A stretch of 64,000 nucleotides of DNA from Amoebophrya sp. A120 (taxonomy: Eukaryota > Sar > Dinophyceae > Syndiniales > Amoebophryaceae), in contig CAJINV010000004.1 in assembly GCA_905178155.1 (NCBI GenBank), forward strand, positions 2,378,228 to 2,442,227, in the 5' to 3' direction. Numbering within the stretch: the stretch's first letter is position 1; each line of letters opens with the position of its first letter. The position numbers were made by a program, and so were the translations under genes. This document shows, piece by piece, positions 1-13,000 of the stretch. The notes beneath the pieces were generated by a model that saw only the letters and a list, made by a program, of their open reading frames with translations, did no database searches and was not told the origin of the DNA.

Positions 1-27
1 AAGATTTTGATTTTGTGAATTCGTCTT

Positions 28-2995
28 ATGCTATTTCAAAGAATTATGCCGATTTTGGGAAATCCAATCGTTGAGCCGCGTGTAAGAAATGGAGGTATAA
101 TCGAGTGTAGCGATGCAGTGATGTTTAAGTTTTTCTTTTCCTCTTTCACAGGACCACGCGTCCGCGACGAAATCGTCCGCGACCCCGAACCTGACCCCCT
201 CGCTTCCCTTTGAGGCGATGCAGGAGAAGCAGACAAATTTGCAAACGCAGATGTTGCTGCAGCAGCAGATGCTGGCCAACATGCGGAATATTCTCCTCCT
301 CCAGCAGTTCAAGGACCGCCGACGGCTGAAAACGACGGACAAGCCGGAGTGGTGGGAGGAACTGGACCGGGAGAGCGTGGAGAAAAACCCCTTCGCCATC
401 CGACCGCTCGAATATGACAGTGCACAACTCCCCCTCCCTCTCATTTGTCATGCAAAACCCCAAATCCAAGTGCGTCCCTGTGGCACTAAGTGCATCACAG
501 ATTCCGGAAGCCCAAACAGTATTACACTAGGCGCATGAGTTTGTCATGAGCAGGCTCCACGTGGTGTGGTGTTTGTATTGCTGTTCATGCGATACAAATG
601 AGGGGGAGGGATAGTTGTGCACTCTCATATCGAAGCCAGCGCCCAGCAGGTGAAGGACGTTGCCAGCGTGTTGCGGAGAGTTGTCGAGGAACAGGAAAAT
701 CAAAATACCCATCAAAAGGGAAATAATAAGCAAATAACCTCGGCTACAACTTCCAAGTCCGTGCGCGGCGGGGGTGGAGCGGCTAGTACAACAGCGAACA
801 AGAAGCAGATTGTTCTTCAACAGCAGCAAATAAACGCCATGACCAGCCCGGCGTCCACGGCAAAGCGGTCCAAAGCCGCGTACTCCAGTCGCATGAGTAG
901 CAAGGGGACCAACAGCAGCAGCATCTACAGCGGTGGTCAACAGCCGCACGGTAGTGCTGCGGCTCTGGCGAAGATGGTCGTAAACAATCAGCAGCAGAAC
1001 AGCAATAGAGTTGTCGGTGTTAGTACGTCGTCTCCAAAGCCATCGTCTCCAAAGCCTTCCTCCAGAACCGCCACACCACTGTTGGAAAAGCGAGCAGCCA
1101 GAATGATGAAGGAGCTCGGTTGCACTATGGGAGAGCAACAGCAAACAAGGTCCTCGCAGCCGGTAGTTCTTGACAAAGTGCAGTCGCTTCTGGACAAAAC
1201 CATCACGCTGGGCCCGGTACAGGAGGAGGTGGAGATGGTGGAAAACGGCATGGAAACAAGGAGCATGAAAAAATCAAATTATACCGACGCAAACAACAAT
1301 AACAATTTGTTGACGACGCCTGACACCGCCGTCCCGCCGACCTCCTCCACCCTCGGCGGAGCCGGACCAACTACGTCAGCCAACACGACCGCTACACAAA
1401 TCACCGTGACGCAGCAAACCCCGGGGTTGAAAGCCTTTCTCTCCTCCCTCGACGAAGCGATGCAGACCTACTCCACGGAACTGATGCGCGCGGAAAGGAA
1501 CATTGCGAGAGAAGTTGTTGTTGGGAACGGTAGCAGCAGTAGCTTGCTGCAAACGGTGGAGCCGAGAGCAGGTGCCGGAGCAGAACAAGCGGCTTTGGAT
1601 CACCAGTATCTGCAAAACACTAGCAACCTGTCTTCCAACTTGGATCTCTTGGAACTGCAGTCGTCGCAATTCTCATCGGCGCAAAACAGCGGCGCGGGAA
1701 CAGGGTCGGGAGCCGGGGTAGCAGCTCCGGGGGCAATTGTGATGAACGCCGCAGAAGCTAATGTACTAGAGGAGGATGAAGAACAGGAGGAACTGCAGGA
1801 GCAACTACAGCAGAAAGACGCGATGTACGATGCTGCATGGACGAATTTCTGCTACGGGGGCAATCCAGCTGAAGAAGGCAATGCTTCCCCCTCTTCGCAA
1901 AGCAACACCATTTCCTTCGTCATCAACGTAGACTGCGGTGGTGGTGCAAACGGAACCACCTCAGGAGGAAATCTAAACTCGCCCACGGTGTCCGTCGTCC
2001 CCGGACCAGCAGCGCAGCAGCAGCCGAAAGTTGAGCAGGAGAAAGAAAAGCAACCAGCGTCCACCTCTCCTTGGCAAACGAGCAGCCGGTTCATGCAGCC
2101 CATGGACGACTTCCTGACCCTGCTCGTTCCGAAGACCGAGGTGGCGCGGAAGCTGGACGGCCCGGGGCTGGCGCTGATTATGTCCGACGCGACGGAGAAG
2201 CAGCGGCAAATGAATTCGATGCAGAAACCAGAACCGCAACTCGTGTACGCCAACGCGAACGGAGCGGGACCTGCGAATACCGTCTACGGGGGCCCCACCT
2301 TGCTAGAGCAGACGGCGCTGGATTTGGCGCAAGCGCAGCAAGCCGGCCTGCACCAGCCGTTTTTGTTGCACCAGCCGCCGCAGGTCGGCCTTCCGTCCGT
2401 GAAACCACAACTCATGTTAGCGGAGCCGGCCGGGATGATGATGCAGGGACCACAGCAGGGTGCAACTGTCAGTTCACCTGCTCTTTATTACGGGACAAAC
2501 AATTTGGTGCAAGAACCAGTCGACCAGCAGCTTGCTCAACAACCACAGCAGGTTCTCTTGCAACCACAGCAACAGCCGCTCGTCTTCCAGGACAGTCGAG
2601 GGGTTCGCTACGGCCCGGCGGCTGCACTACCGGCTGGAGGTCTAGCACCGGGGCAACCGCTCGCCTTCGTCCCAGCTGGTGGTGGTGGACCACAACAGTT
2701 TCTCACTCCCGCAGCGGCTGCTCCTGCAGGGTTAGCAACATCATCTCCTGAGCAACTTTTGACACTGTCTGCACCAGTACAACTGCAGCAACAGCCGAAC
2801 ATCAACTACATGTCAGCAGCAGGAGCAGGTACGCAGCCAGTGCTTGGGAGTACCAGCGGTCAGCCGGAACAACAAATGGTCAGCGTGCAGTCGCCGGTCG
2901 CGGCGCCCGCGGCGTTTGGAATGCAGCAGCCGGCAGTGCTCAGTCCGGTTCTGATGGACCCGGGGAATTTGCAGTGGACCATGCTGCAAGCGTGA
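28..2995 (+). CDS. Gln-rich low-complexity protein, function unknown
   Basis: Model: exons 28-81, 152-412 and 635-2995, which total 892 codons including the TGA stop. The intron 82-151 has a GTAAGA donor and a pyrimidine-rich CACAG acceptor. The second intron is introner I1. The ATG at 28 follows an in-frame stop at 16-18, so the start is plausible, but upstream exons outside the window cannot be excluded. The protein is low-complexity: Gln runs, and Ser/Asn/Thr-rich then Pro/Gln/Ala-rich stretches. The more ordered segments are an N-terminal stretch with WWEELDRESVEKNPF and a middle segment with MQPMDDFLTLLVPKTEVARK. I recognise no domain. The composition would fit a transcription or RNA-granule scaffold, but this is only compositional. 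The splice at the introner is well supported because both flanks join as LE-ASAQQ in one frame. The identity is unknown. Confidence 0.75.
413..629. mobile_element. Introner element I1 (family I)
   Basis: The ends are inverted copies of TATGA.AGTGCACAACT followed by a CCCTCCC tract. The target duplication TCGAA is at 408-412 and 630-634. The element carries stops. Removing 413-634 joins the Gln-rich frame. It contains two GCATNACA-type octamers. Confidence 0.85.
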
Positions 2996-5887
2996 TAGGA
3001 AGTGTGCCTAGGCGGCGGGATTGTAGTTGTCGCACTACTTAGTTGCAGCTTATCCTCTGCAACCCACTATTAGTTTTAGCTTTGAAACATGTACATGCTT
3101 GAATTAGATTTTACTTCACAATAACCTCGAAGTAGCGAGGAACTGGCGCGTCCAGCTAGCAACCGTTTCGTTTCGAATTCAGATTTTCTGTGCTGATGTA
3201 CTTACCACAGCTAGGAGAGTAGCGGTACATACAGTATTGGAATACAAACAATTTTGGTCTTGCGCTGACAGTTATGTCATTCAAAGTTCTACCCGTTTCC
3301 GGTTTGTCATATTGTATCGAAATTTCACAACTGCTACTGGCGCATATATCACTTGCACATCCTTAGCTACAACGCCTACCCAGTTTTTTTGTGCCCACGC
3401 CTAAGTCGAAAACTCCAAAAACCTTTTGATCATGCCCCCATGATGCGTTTCTACCTGACATATTACTCATGGCATATTTCACAGCGTGAACGGAGAATAA
3501 ATCACGATGCTTGTTTATGCATACGCGACTGCTATGTACACGAAGTTGTCCGAATGCTCTATTTTCAGTGGTTCAGCCTCACGAGTAGGGCTTTCGCTTG
3601 TAGTAGGGCTTTGGCTCTACGGGGAGGCTTTTGTTGTGAATGCGATGTGTTCCCTGCTTTGAGATTGTTGAGAACAAAGAGACGAAGATCCCGACACATA
3701 GTTGAGCAGCAGGCTCGCTTTCGATCGTTTGGACCTGGTTTGCTTCATTCATTTCCTTGATCGCCGCATCGCGCGCAAGGTTTAGAAGCCAACGGCGCGG
3801 AAAGGGGGCGGACCAGCGGCGGGCCGAAAGCTTTCGCGCGCAGACTGTTCACGGGGGCGCCGAGGAAAGCGCGGGCGTTGCGGAGTTTCCCAAGGGGCCA
3901 GGCCTCGCGCCGCGCCTTGGCCGCCGGCGTGTTCGCGGGCGGGGATGCAAATGCGCGCCCCGCCCGGCGGCAAGGCTTCGCGCCGGCGTCCTTTTGTGTG
4001 GTCGCAGGGCGGCGGCAGGGTCCGCAAATCACCGGCCGCGCGATTGGGCCGGGAGGCGTCCGGGCCCTGTGTCTTTCGGCAAATTCGGAGACAAAGCCCA
4101 ATCCGCCAGCGGGCCGGCCGGGTGAAGTGTTGGATATGTGGAGGGTCAAACAACAGTGGCGCTTCTCGACTTGCAAACGCGGTGGCGTATGTACAACGCA
4201 TTCCTTCGCAATGAATCACGTGCCGAGCGTTCTAATCGTTCGAGAAGAAAACGCGCCCCATGGTAACTATTCCTCTCGGGGAGCCAAAGAACTTCCGTGC
4301 CAAGGACTCCCCGAAGAAGAAGCCGCCGGGCCGCTGGCTTCCTTCCTGCCTCGCCCCGGGGGGCAAGTGCGCAGGCCCTAGGCCCAAAAGGCAGAGAGCG
4401 GGCCTATGTGAACCCGGTGGAGGAAGGTGGGAAGCTGGAGCTGCACGGGGGCAGCCTCCCAAATCCCAAGCATGCAGGGAGGTGCCCACCCTCCCGCGCG
4501 CCCCATGTATATTCAAGTTTATAACCGGTCGAGAGGCGGCGAAAGTGCGGGCGATGCCGGCCGAGGCGGCGCGCAGGTTGGTAGGTTTGGGCCGTGGGCC
4601 TTCCGCGTGGTGCCTCGCTCCATCGGGTGGAGTGGTTACCAGTTGGACAGCGCCAGGCAGCCAGGGCCCGGCCCCCTGGTTCTGCCGCGGCCCGATCTAT
4701 GTGTGGCGACCGCGCGCCCGCGCCTGGCGTGGATAAAGGGCGGGGGTTGCGTCCGGAGGGAGGGGGCGGCGCGGCGGGGCTCCGGCGCGCCCGCGCTTGT
4801 TCACCCGCGGGGCGCAAATAAGCGCGGCGCGCGGGCCAAGGTGGGCCCGCGCCCGAGCAAAGCTAGGCGGCGCCGCGCGCCGGCCCGAGAGGGCGCTGCC
4901 CGGGGGCCAATGGTGTCCGCTGGCCTCCCGGCGGCCGTGCAGAAGCTGCGGGCGGCAGCTACCGCGGTCGCTGGCCTGGGTGCGGTCGGTTGAAGAGTGG
5001 GCGGCAGCGCTTTGGCCTTTTGCAGCGTGTTGGAGCGGGCCGCCGTCCCGCCCGCCCCCGCTTGCGCTTGTTCCTCGCTTCTGCTTGCGCCGCCCCATTT
5101 GGCGCGCCTTCTTCGCAGCGGGGCCGCCTGGGTGCGTGCGTTGGCTTGCGCCGCGTGCGGGCGCGCCGGCCGTGCGTCTGTCTGGCCGCCCGGGCCGCTC
5201 GCGCGGGGGGGGCGGGGGGGGTTTCACGCCGTTCCACCTGCCCCGGCATTTTCTTTTTTGCCGCGCCGCACGGTGCGCATTCCATCCTACTCACCGGCTT
5301 CGCCTGCACCTGAATTGCCGCGGCCCCCCCGCCTGCGTGTGTGGCGGATTGCCTGCGGCTGGCGCCATGCTGTGCTAGGGTCCCCCGGGCCCGGGTGCGT
5401 GTGCGGCCGCGTATTTGCTTTTTCTTCATGAGGCGGATGTTAGTTTTGTTCGCTCTGACCCTGCCCGGTCGTATTAGCTGCAAACAAACTAGACGGGGCG
5501 GTAAGTGAAGACGTAACTCCTTCATTCACACGCAACACGACGACGGCCGCGCGAAAAGCTATGGTTGCGGGAGGTTGTCCCGTCTGTGTTTGTGTTCTGC
5601 GCCACATGCATAGGCCGCTCCCGGACGGCTACTTGACTTGTTCAGTGAAGCGCTCCGAAGGTTCAACCCAACCAGTTCTGAGGCCGGTACTTCTCGGCGC
5701 CATCGCTATGTAGCCTCCATTTACCACTGAAGGCTGAGCCTAATCATAAAGGAGCACAATCTGAATAGTCCCCTCTTTTCGTTCTTTTCTAGTCTGTCAG
5801 CTGCGCGAACACTGTAGTCCACACACTATAAAACGAGCAGACTGGTTCGTGAGAGTAAGTAGCCCCGACATCGAGCAAGGATCAATC
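2996..5887. other. Spacer with GC-rich island
   Basis: From 2996 to about 3765 the sequence is ordinary, with no supported gene. From about 3765 to 5440 it becomes very GC-rich, with GCGCGC words and G-runs near 5205-5220. Frames are open in all six readings at once, as expected from composition. None shows a domain, and no splice-consistent model emerged. From about 5440 to 5887 composition returns to normal and should hold the 5' region of the Vps36 gene. Confidence 0.6.
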
Positions 5888-7708
5888 ATGAAAGTTACTA
5901 CGAGCAGCAGCGAACCGGGCCCGACTGCGAATCTGCCCCCTCTTCTCCGGGGTGAAGCAATAGCAGCAGCCGTCGCCCCAGTAGATGTATCCGTGGACAA
6001 TGGGAACGCGTACGTCCGAGTCCAAGCCCTGTTCGTCACGAGCCATCGTGTCATTTTGGATTTCGGTACAAGTACAACTTGCGGCGCTCCTCCGCACCAG
6101 AGGAGCTCGGAACATGCGGAGCTTGAAGTCGCCATCCGAAAGTCCTTTTCCTCCGCCGCGCCGTCATTCCAACCTGAGCAAAGGACCACGGCCTCCGCAG
6201 TATCCTCGAGTTCGAGGTCCAGCAGTGGTTCTTCCGGGGCGGTTCGAAATGCAAGCGCCTCTTCGACTTCCGAAATAGACATGCGCGCATCGTACTCTAC
6301 TTCGGATCAGTCGCCCGCCGCGATAAGGCTGGACCGGGTGGAGGCGGTCTTGTTGCAAGGTAGCGGGCTCTTTCGCCGACAGCGAGTTCAGGTGGTTGTT
6401 CGAACTTCAGAGCAGATGGAAGCCGGCGTACAAAGGAGCAGTGTCGGAGTACTGCCAAGTGGAGATGGTGGCACAACGAGAACACAACAACCAAAGGGCG
6501 CCAGTGCGAGCGCCGCGCTGCTTTTTCGCCCTGAGAGCCAGGAGCAGGTATTGGCCCTCTTCCACTGCTTGCAGAAGCAGATCGAAGGACGTGCCTGGGT
6601 GCAGACCGGCGGTTATCAGGAAACTATAGGGAGTGGCACCACTGCAGCTTCAACTGGATCAAGATCCGACGGCGCTGACGCTGCCTCTAGTAAGAACAGA
6701 ACTGCAGCTCCCAGTACGGTCGGCGGCATTACGGCGGTCTTGCAAAGGAGCGAGGCCAGGCAGGCTTTGGAGAAGCAGCACGCGGAGCAGGGCCTGCAGG
6801 ACTTCCAGAGCTTGAAGAAAAACGCAGATCTGCTGGCGAAACTGGCCAAACGCGTGGCCAACACCACGAGTTCCGCGTCTAGTGCAAGTTCCGACGACAA
6901 CGAAATCCGCAAACTACTGCGGGATTACGGGCTGTGCACGGATAAGGAGAAGCAGAAAAACGCCACCGCCTCGAGTTTGGGTGAGACTCGGGTACCTTTG
7001 GAGGACCACGGGGGAAAGGGAGCAACTGCTGGACGAGAAGAACGTAGCTCCGAAACACAAGCATTTTCTGGTATCCCAGAAAGACAAGAAGAGTCGCAGC
7101 CACGAGCTGCTACTGATCGTAGAAGCGGCGATCATGCTGAGAAGTCCGACACCAGCCACGATGAGCTCACGGTTAGCTGGGTGGTGAAGAGGGCACTGGC
7201 GAATACCAACGCAAACGAAATTCTTGTCCACGACGTATTTTGTCTTTACAATCGCCTGCGCGGCACGGATCCGGTCTCCCCCGCCGAGCTGCTGGAGAGG
7301 ATTCAAGCAGAGAGCAGTCAAACGAGAGACAAAGGAAATGACGCGTCTGGAAGTATTAGAGTTGGGGGGAAGAATTCTGTGTCTGATTTCGAACGCGACT
7401 CGATAGTGTTGCGAAAGGTGAATAACGTGTCGATTCTGGAAATGCGAGCAAAGGCTGAGTCGCCGACGGAGGTGGGCCGGCGGATTGTGCAGACGATTGC
7501 GGATCGGGAGACCACCGCGGCGGGGGGAGCGACTGCTGCGACAGGCATTAGCGCTGCGGAGCTGGCATTGGCGTGGAACATCAGCTTGGGACTGGCCGTT
7601 GCGAAGCTGAAACTCGCGGAACAAGCAGCGATTTTGTGCAGGGACGATACGGTGGAGGGGCTCTTCTTCTACGAGAACAGATTTATGATGATGGGCGAGG
7701 TTTTTTAA
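5888..7708 (+). CDS. VPS36: ESCRT-II subunit Vps36 (EAP45)
   Basis: A single exon of 606 codons from the ATG at 5888 (the frame extends upstream only through a GTG). Vps36 is the ESCRT-II subunit that binds phosphoinositide and ubiquitin on endosomes and helps sort membrane cargo into multivesicular bodies. Residues 47-59 (ALFVTSHRVILDF) and the following strands fit the split-PH GLUE domain. Ser/Thr-rich low-complexity inserts lie around 90-130 and 240-270. The C-terminal part, from about residue 428, has the family's winged-helix signature, with DPVSPAELLERIQ and then ISAAELALAWNISLGLAVAK and ending in CRDDTVEGLFFYENRF. The protein is longer than most Vps36 because of the inserts. It is the only complete gene here with no intron and no introner. 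A clear family call. Confidence 0.9.
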   Translation: MKVTTSSSEPGPTANLPPLLRGEAIAAAVAPVDVSVDNGNAYVRVQALFVTSHRVILDFGTSTTCGAPPHQRSSEHAELEVAIRKSFSSAAPSFQPEQRTTASAVSSSSRSSSGSSGAVRNASASSTSEIDMRASYSTSDQSPAAIRLDRVEAVLLQGSGLFRRQRVQVVVRTSEQMEAGVQRSSVGVLPSGDGGTTRTQQPKGASASAALLFRPESQEQVLALFHCLQKQIEGRAWVQTGGYQETIGSGTTAASTGSRSDGADAASSKNRTAAPSTVGGITAVLQRSEARQALEKQHAEQGLQDFQSLKKNADLLAKLAKRVANTTSSASSASSDDNEIRKLLRDYGLCTDKEKQKNATASSLGETRVPLEDHGGKGATAGREERSSETQAFSGIPERQEESQPRAATDRRSGDHAEKSDTSHDELTVSWVVKRALANTNANEILVHDVFCLYNRLRGTDPVSPAELLERIQAESSQTRDKGNDASGSIRVGGKNSVSDFERDSIVLRKVNNVSILEMRAKAESPTEVGRRIVQTIADRETTAAGGATAATGISAAELALAWNISLGLAVAKLKLAEQAAILCRDDTVEGLFFYENRFMMMGEVF

Positions 7709-10039
7709 TCTTGCTTGAAGAGTAAGCAATCAATAATGGCGCAGATTTGTTGATGAAAAAAATGACGAAGTAGAAGTAAATGTAAGTACCGCACGGCAGA
7801 GCATGTTTACTGTTTTTTGCTCTGTTTTATTGCACATGGAAGGCCAAGAGATGCGGAAGCCGCATAGCAGAAAAACCAAAACTCATCCTGTGGGAGGTGG
7901 GCCTTTCGCTGCTAGCCACAGGCTTACAGTTGGTTCTGTCAGGGCCCAGAGCTGTTATGGTCTTCCCCAAGTGTTCAAGGAGAAGCGCCGAAGGAGGGAG
8001 AGCGGGCACGTATGGAAGAACGAGCGGGAGCGCGAATTTGTGCCAGAATGAGGCGAAGGAGTTTGCACAGCTACGCGCGGGGATGTCTGCGGCCCGTGCG
8101 TGTTTTGCCGCCGTGGCAGCGGGCGCGCGCGCAAGCGCGGGAGGCGCACGCGGAGGACGCGCAAGCGCGCGCAAAGTTGCCGGGCGTGCGGCTGCAGCTG
8201 AAGCGCGAGGCCGGTCCTGCTTTTTGCCGTTTCTCGCTCCGTGATCCGGGCAACCGGCCGCAGCAGTTTCGGGGCGCGCGAAATCCTTCGCGCGGAGATG
8301 GATTCGCCGAGGCTTTGGACAGGGATGGCGGTCGGTGCGTGGAAATCGGCACCCCAGACACAGCTGGAGAGCACCAGGCCGGGAGATTGCACTCCGGCGA
8401 GAAGATCTGCGGCGCGCGTTGTTTGGGCGATATAAAAAATTTGCCCCATGTTTTCACGGAGCCGAAGGCCCGATGGGCGCCGGATGTTTCCCAACAACGC
8501 AGAGAGATCGGGGACTTTCCGGAGGCGGCCGGCCCCGCTTCGCCACAAATTCCAACCTTGCCCCGCGCGCCTTTATACCCCTTCCGGGGCCCGGGCGGGG
8601 TATGCGGGCGGGCCGCCGCGCATATGTTCTTTATTTTCCCGCGGGAATCCCGGGACGAGTGGAAGCGCCCGGGCGATTAATAGCACGGGGGCCGGCTCTG
8701 CGTATTGGCGCGCCCTTGTTAGTGTCCCGCGTAGGATATGGCCCGCGCCGCGCCCGCGCCGCGCCGCGCCCGCGTATTCTTTCACCTATACTGACGAAGT
8801 CGATGGAGAATGTCGACGCTCCGCCACCCAGCAGAACTAACGCCAAAGTGCCCCGCCATCCGATACAGGCCGAGGCCGCAGCCAGCCAGCAGCGTTCCCG
8901 GTATTTGTGCCCGGGCCCGGCGCGCCTTGCTTGTTTGCCTTCTTTGCTTGTTGGCAGCGGGCGCCTTGGGTGCCTGTGGGCCCTTCCCATTGCCTCCCCC
9001 GCCCTGCTGCTTGCTTTTGGCGCCTGGGCCTCGGCGCCGGCTGCCGGTTGTGCATCCACGAAACGAACCGGCCCCGGCGTGGCTTCTTTCTTTTCTGGCG
9101 GGCGCCTCCTTCCGGGCTGTCAGTCGGCCCGATGGTGTTGCCGCCTCGCGCGCGGGCCCGCCGGGTGCCGGGCCCCCAAGCACTCCCTCGCAATAGCGCC
9201 GGCCCCGAGGCCGGGTTGGCCGCGCAGCTGTTTCTTTGTCATCGCTGAGCGGCTCTTGCATCGGTCACGCTCTCGGCTCTGTGCGGTGTTTTTATTTATT
9301 TTGTGCGACGTGGGGGCCCACAAAAAGAGCGTGGTGGGCCTTGAGGTGAGCTCGCTTCCTTGAAAGTCAGCATGCATGTCTGATGGAACTGCCGGCCGCC
9401 TTGTAGACGATGCACGGCATTCGTTCGTATTTCTCCAGTTGGGGAGGTGTTCCCGTACTCGAAGCACGGCCGCACAAAAGTAGGTTGGAGTCATTTCACT
9501 ATTTTCTTTCGATCGTGGTCCCTGTCGTCCGTGATGTCGTGTGCACGCATCTGTGAGAGAGCGGCTTGGGAAATGGCAATAATTGACAAGAAGAAATTGT
9601 TGGAAGCTCTTTCGTGCGCAATTAGGCGGGGTTTGCCCTTTTTCTTGCAATCACTACCATACAGCGCGGCACGCTTGCCTGTCGGCAATGTGAGTGGGCA
9701 CAGGAAGAGGCAAGAATTGTTACTTGTTAGAAATCTTCGCTAAAAAAGTAGACGGCAGTTAAAGAGGAAAGGTTCGCATGTTCCGGCGGAGGTACTAGTA
9801 CGAGTGCATAGTGGTCTGAAAGCGACATGCAGATAAAGCTAGATGAGTGGCAAAGCACGAGAGAAGTACCTACGCCGAGCTGGATGATGAAGTCCTTCGT
9901 CGCACTGAACAAGCTAGTTGTAAAGAAACGGGCCGCTACTTCTACTTGCTATGCCAAGACAGCAGAACGCAATGTAGGATTGCTGCTCGCGAAAGGTATA
10001 ATAAGAAATAACTCGTGATCTCCAGCAAAAACAAACCAC
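7709..10039. other. Spacer with second GC-rich island
   Basis: Holds a GC-rich island from about 8040 to 9260, rich in GCGCGC words. It resembles the island at 3765-5440 in composition, but I see no long shared block. All long open frames in it are compositional. The flanks (7709-8040 and 9260-10039) show no supported gene. The last few hundred bases should include the 5' region of the coiled-coil gene. Confidence 0.55.
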
Positions 10040-13000
10040 ATGCGCCGGTCCGCATCGGCCGGGCGCGTGTCGCCTTTTTTGCGGCGGTCCGGATCCGTTA
10101 CCGGCGACACACAAAGCACAGCCACCACAGCCACAACGTTGGCAGGAAACAAAAGGCCACCGCCGCAGCAAGAGTCGCCCTCCAAAATTATTCGGAAAGG
10201 CGTTCTCTTGGAAGAGACCAAGGCCGACGGGAGTGTGCGTGTCCGATGGAAGCCCAGCACTAGCAGTTCCTCTACCCGAGCAGCAGGTGGCAGTGCTTCA
10301 ACGACTAGAAACAAAAGTTTCTCGTCCGGGGTCAATACGACGACCAACAGGCCCGGAACAACTTACAACAAACCCAGCCCAGTACAACTACTATCCTCCG
10401 CACCAGCCGCCTCGGCCAATGCCAACATGCGGGTGGACGAAATTCTGGCCGATTTATTTCCAACGCCGAGCGGCCAGCCGAGCCGCGCGTCCTCCAGTAC
10501 TAGCTCAGCAACATCTTCGAAGCCGGGCCCGGTACGGGGCACGGCTGGTGCAGCGGCAGTGGTCCTCGAACAGTTTTCTGCGGACCCGAACTCCTTGCTG
10601 AAAGAGGTGCTGGAGCAGGACCCGAGCACGCTGCGGCTCAGCCTCTTGCGGAACCGCCGACATGCTTCGGCCGATAAAAATCGGGGAACGACCCACCTAA
10701 ACGACAGGTCGGCAAGCCGACAGGAGCCGTCACCGATCGTGAACAAAGAACAAACCCCACCGTCCCCGGTCGCGTCGAGTGAAGGGTCGAAGGCAAGCAG
10801 CTCGACGTCGAAGAAGCTCCGGCTGTCGCTGAGTTTGGACCAGATGAAGACGAATTCGAAAGAAAGCATAAGTCTTGATGCTCGCAATCCACCGCCCATG
10901 GAAGCTGCGTCGAAAGAAGTTCATCTCAAGAACACAGCGACCGGCTCTACTAGTACTTTATTGCCCAAAAGCGCGGACACCACCATGGATACGATGACGC
11001 CGTTGACTTCGACCACGTCGCGGCGGTACTACGTGCAGGCCGACGGATTTTCGTCGCAGGCGAGCAGCCCGGGGACCGGGCGGATTCGCGCTGAATCTAC
11101 TTACGGGGGCGTGGGGGAGTTGCCTGCGCAGAAGTTCTTGTCAACTTCGTCTGGTAAAATAAATCAGACCGCTGTAACTTCGTCCTCGTCGCGCGCGAGC
11201 AGCCGTGGGAGGGGAAATCTTCAAAGCTCCTCTCCACTGGATACTAACACGAACAAGGTTGGTGCTGGCGCCGTGATCGCCGGGAATAATCCTTCGTCTT
11301 CCAGCACGGCAGGCGGTGGTCCTTTTTTTCAGCCACAATCCCGTGCTGGTCGGGGAGATTTTACGAGGACGAGCAGTAAAGAAAGTCAGAGTCAGCCCGA
11401 AATTGATGACAGTTCCGCCATGGAGCTCGGCTCCCTCGTGGAGCGTTCCGACCTGGCACGGAGCTTTTTCAACTGGCGGTTTCAGTTATGCAATGCAAAA
11501 GGAAAAGTATTGTTATTGTACTAGTAGTAATTGCAATACAAAATGGCTCAGCATTACAAATTTAAATTTGTAATGCGGGTTTCCCTAAGCACCTAGATTT
11601 GTAATGTATAACTGCAATTACTACGAGTGCGATACTTTTGCAGAGGATATCAGTTGTTGCAGAAGCGGTTTGACGACACCCACGTGGAGCAGCAGCACGG
11701 GCTGCTGGTCGCCGCGAAGTTTCTGAAGGACAGTCGGCGAAAAGAGCAAAGATTTCTCCTCGAGAAGGCCTTTTTGCAGTGGGCACGGACGGCGGCGACC
11801 AGTTTGGACCAGCGGGCTCTCGCCGCAGAAATCAAGGCGCAGTGCTTGGAAGACTTCACGATGCGAGAGGCTGGGCTGCGGGACGCGTTGCGGAACCACG
11901 TGCGGGAGAAGATGGAGATGTTGGTGGATAGTAGTTGCAACGGCGCTGCAGGAGGTAGGCCGGGCTCTTCATCTTTATCTTCGTCGGCGATGGTACTGAG
12001 AAAGATGGCGTTCTTCAGTTGGAAAATGACCGCGGCAGAGGGGATCGCGCTGCGGGCGAAGGCTGCTGCAGGTGAGCTAGTTTGATTTGGTTTCTCTTGT
12101 ACAACAATAGGAATAGGATCTGTTTCATAATCAACTGCAACTCCACGACCAGACTCTTCTTCACTTCTGCGTCCTTGTGGGTGTTGTCGTGGAGGATCTG
12201 CACGCAGTAGTTTGGAGGTTTTTCAAGATTTTTCGGTGAGTTCTTTGTCGTGCGCAGAATTCTTGATTTCGTTTTGGATTTCGACAAGTGCCCCAAGAAT
12301 TTGCGTTTGACATTGACCCCGATAGTACCAGGCATTTCACATGGATCGACATGTACTTACGCGCCAACTTTCTTCAGATGCCGCCAAGCAAGAGGAAGCT
12401 TTGACCGACGCTCCGGCGCTCGAAGCGCTCGCAACCCTGCAACGACAGGAGGAAGACCTCCACGGGCAAGAACAAACGCGCCGCACCCTTTTACACGACC
12501 GCAGGAAGGAGCGGAAACTTGCCGAGATCGTCAAGGCGGCGGACGAGGAAAATATTAAAACTGGAGAAGGCGGCTCGTCGTTTTCCAGATCTTTTAGTTC
12601 TTCGAAAGGCACGTCGAACAGTAGTAGAGCGGGCACTCCCACCGAGGACTACGGGAATGCATCAAATTCTGTTCCTACTTTGAAGCAGCAGATCAACGCG
12701 AAGCAGCTGCAACTGGAGCAGGAGGTGCTCCAGCACAAACTCGCGGACACAGGAGAGGAGAAGTTGAAGCTGGCGAAGCAAGATGTGCTGCAGAAGTCGG
12801 AAGAACAGGAGCTGCTGCTCTCCCAGAAAAACCAGGAGGTGGGCTCGCTGCTGCAGAAGGTCGGCGACCTGCAGCAGCAGATCGTCGACATGGGGAATTG
12901 GATAAACCACGGCAGTGGGATCATGATGAAAACAAATGAGGACGACACCGAGGAGACTGAAGAATCCAGGCAAGCGAGTTTGCAGCGACTGCAGCACGCG

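Noticed and set aside
8335-9363. 342-codon plus-strand open frame
   Set aside because: Same reason: GC-driven frame in an island, overlapped by long frames on both strands.
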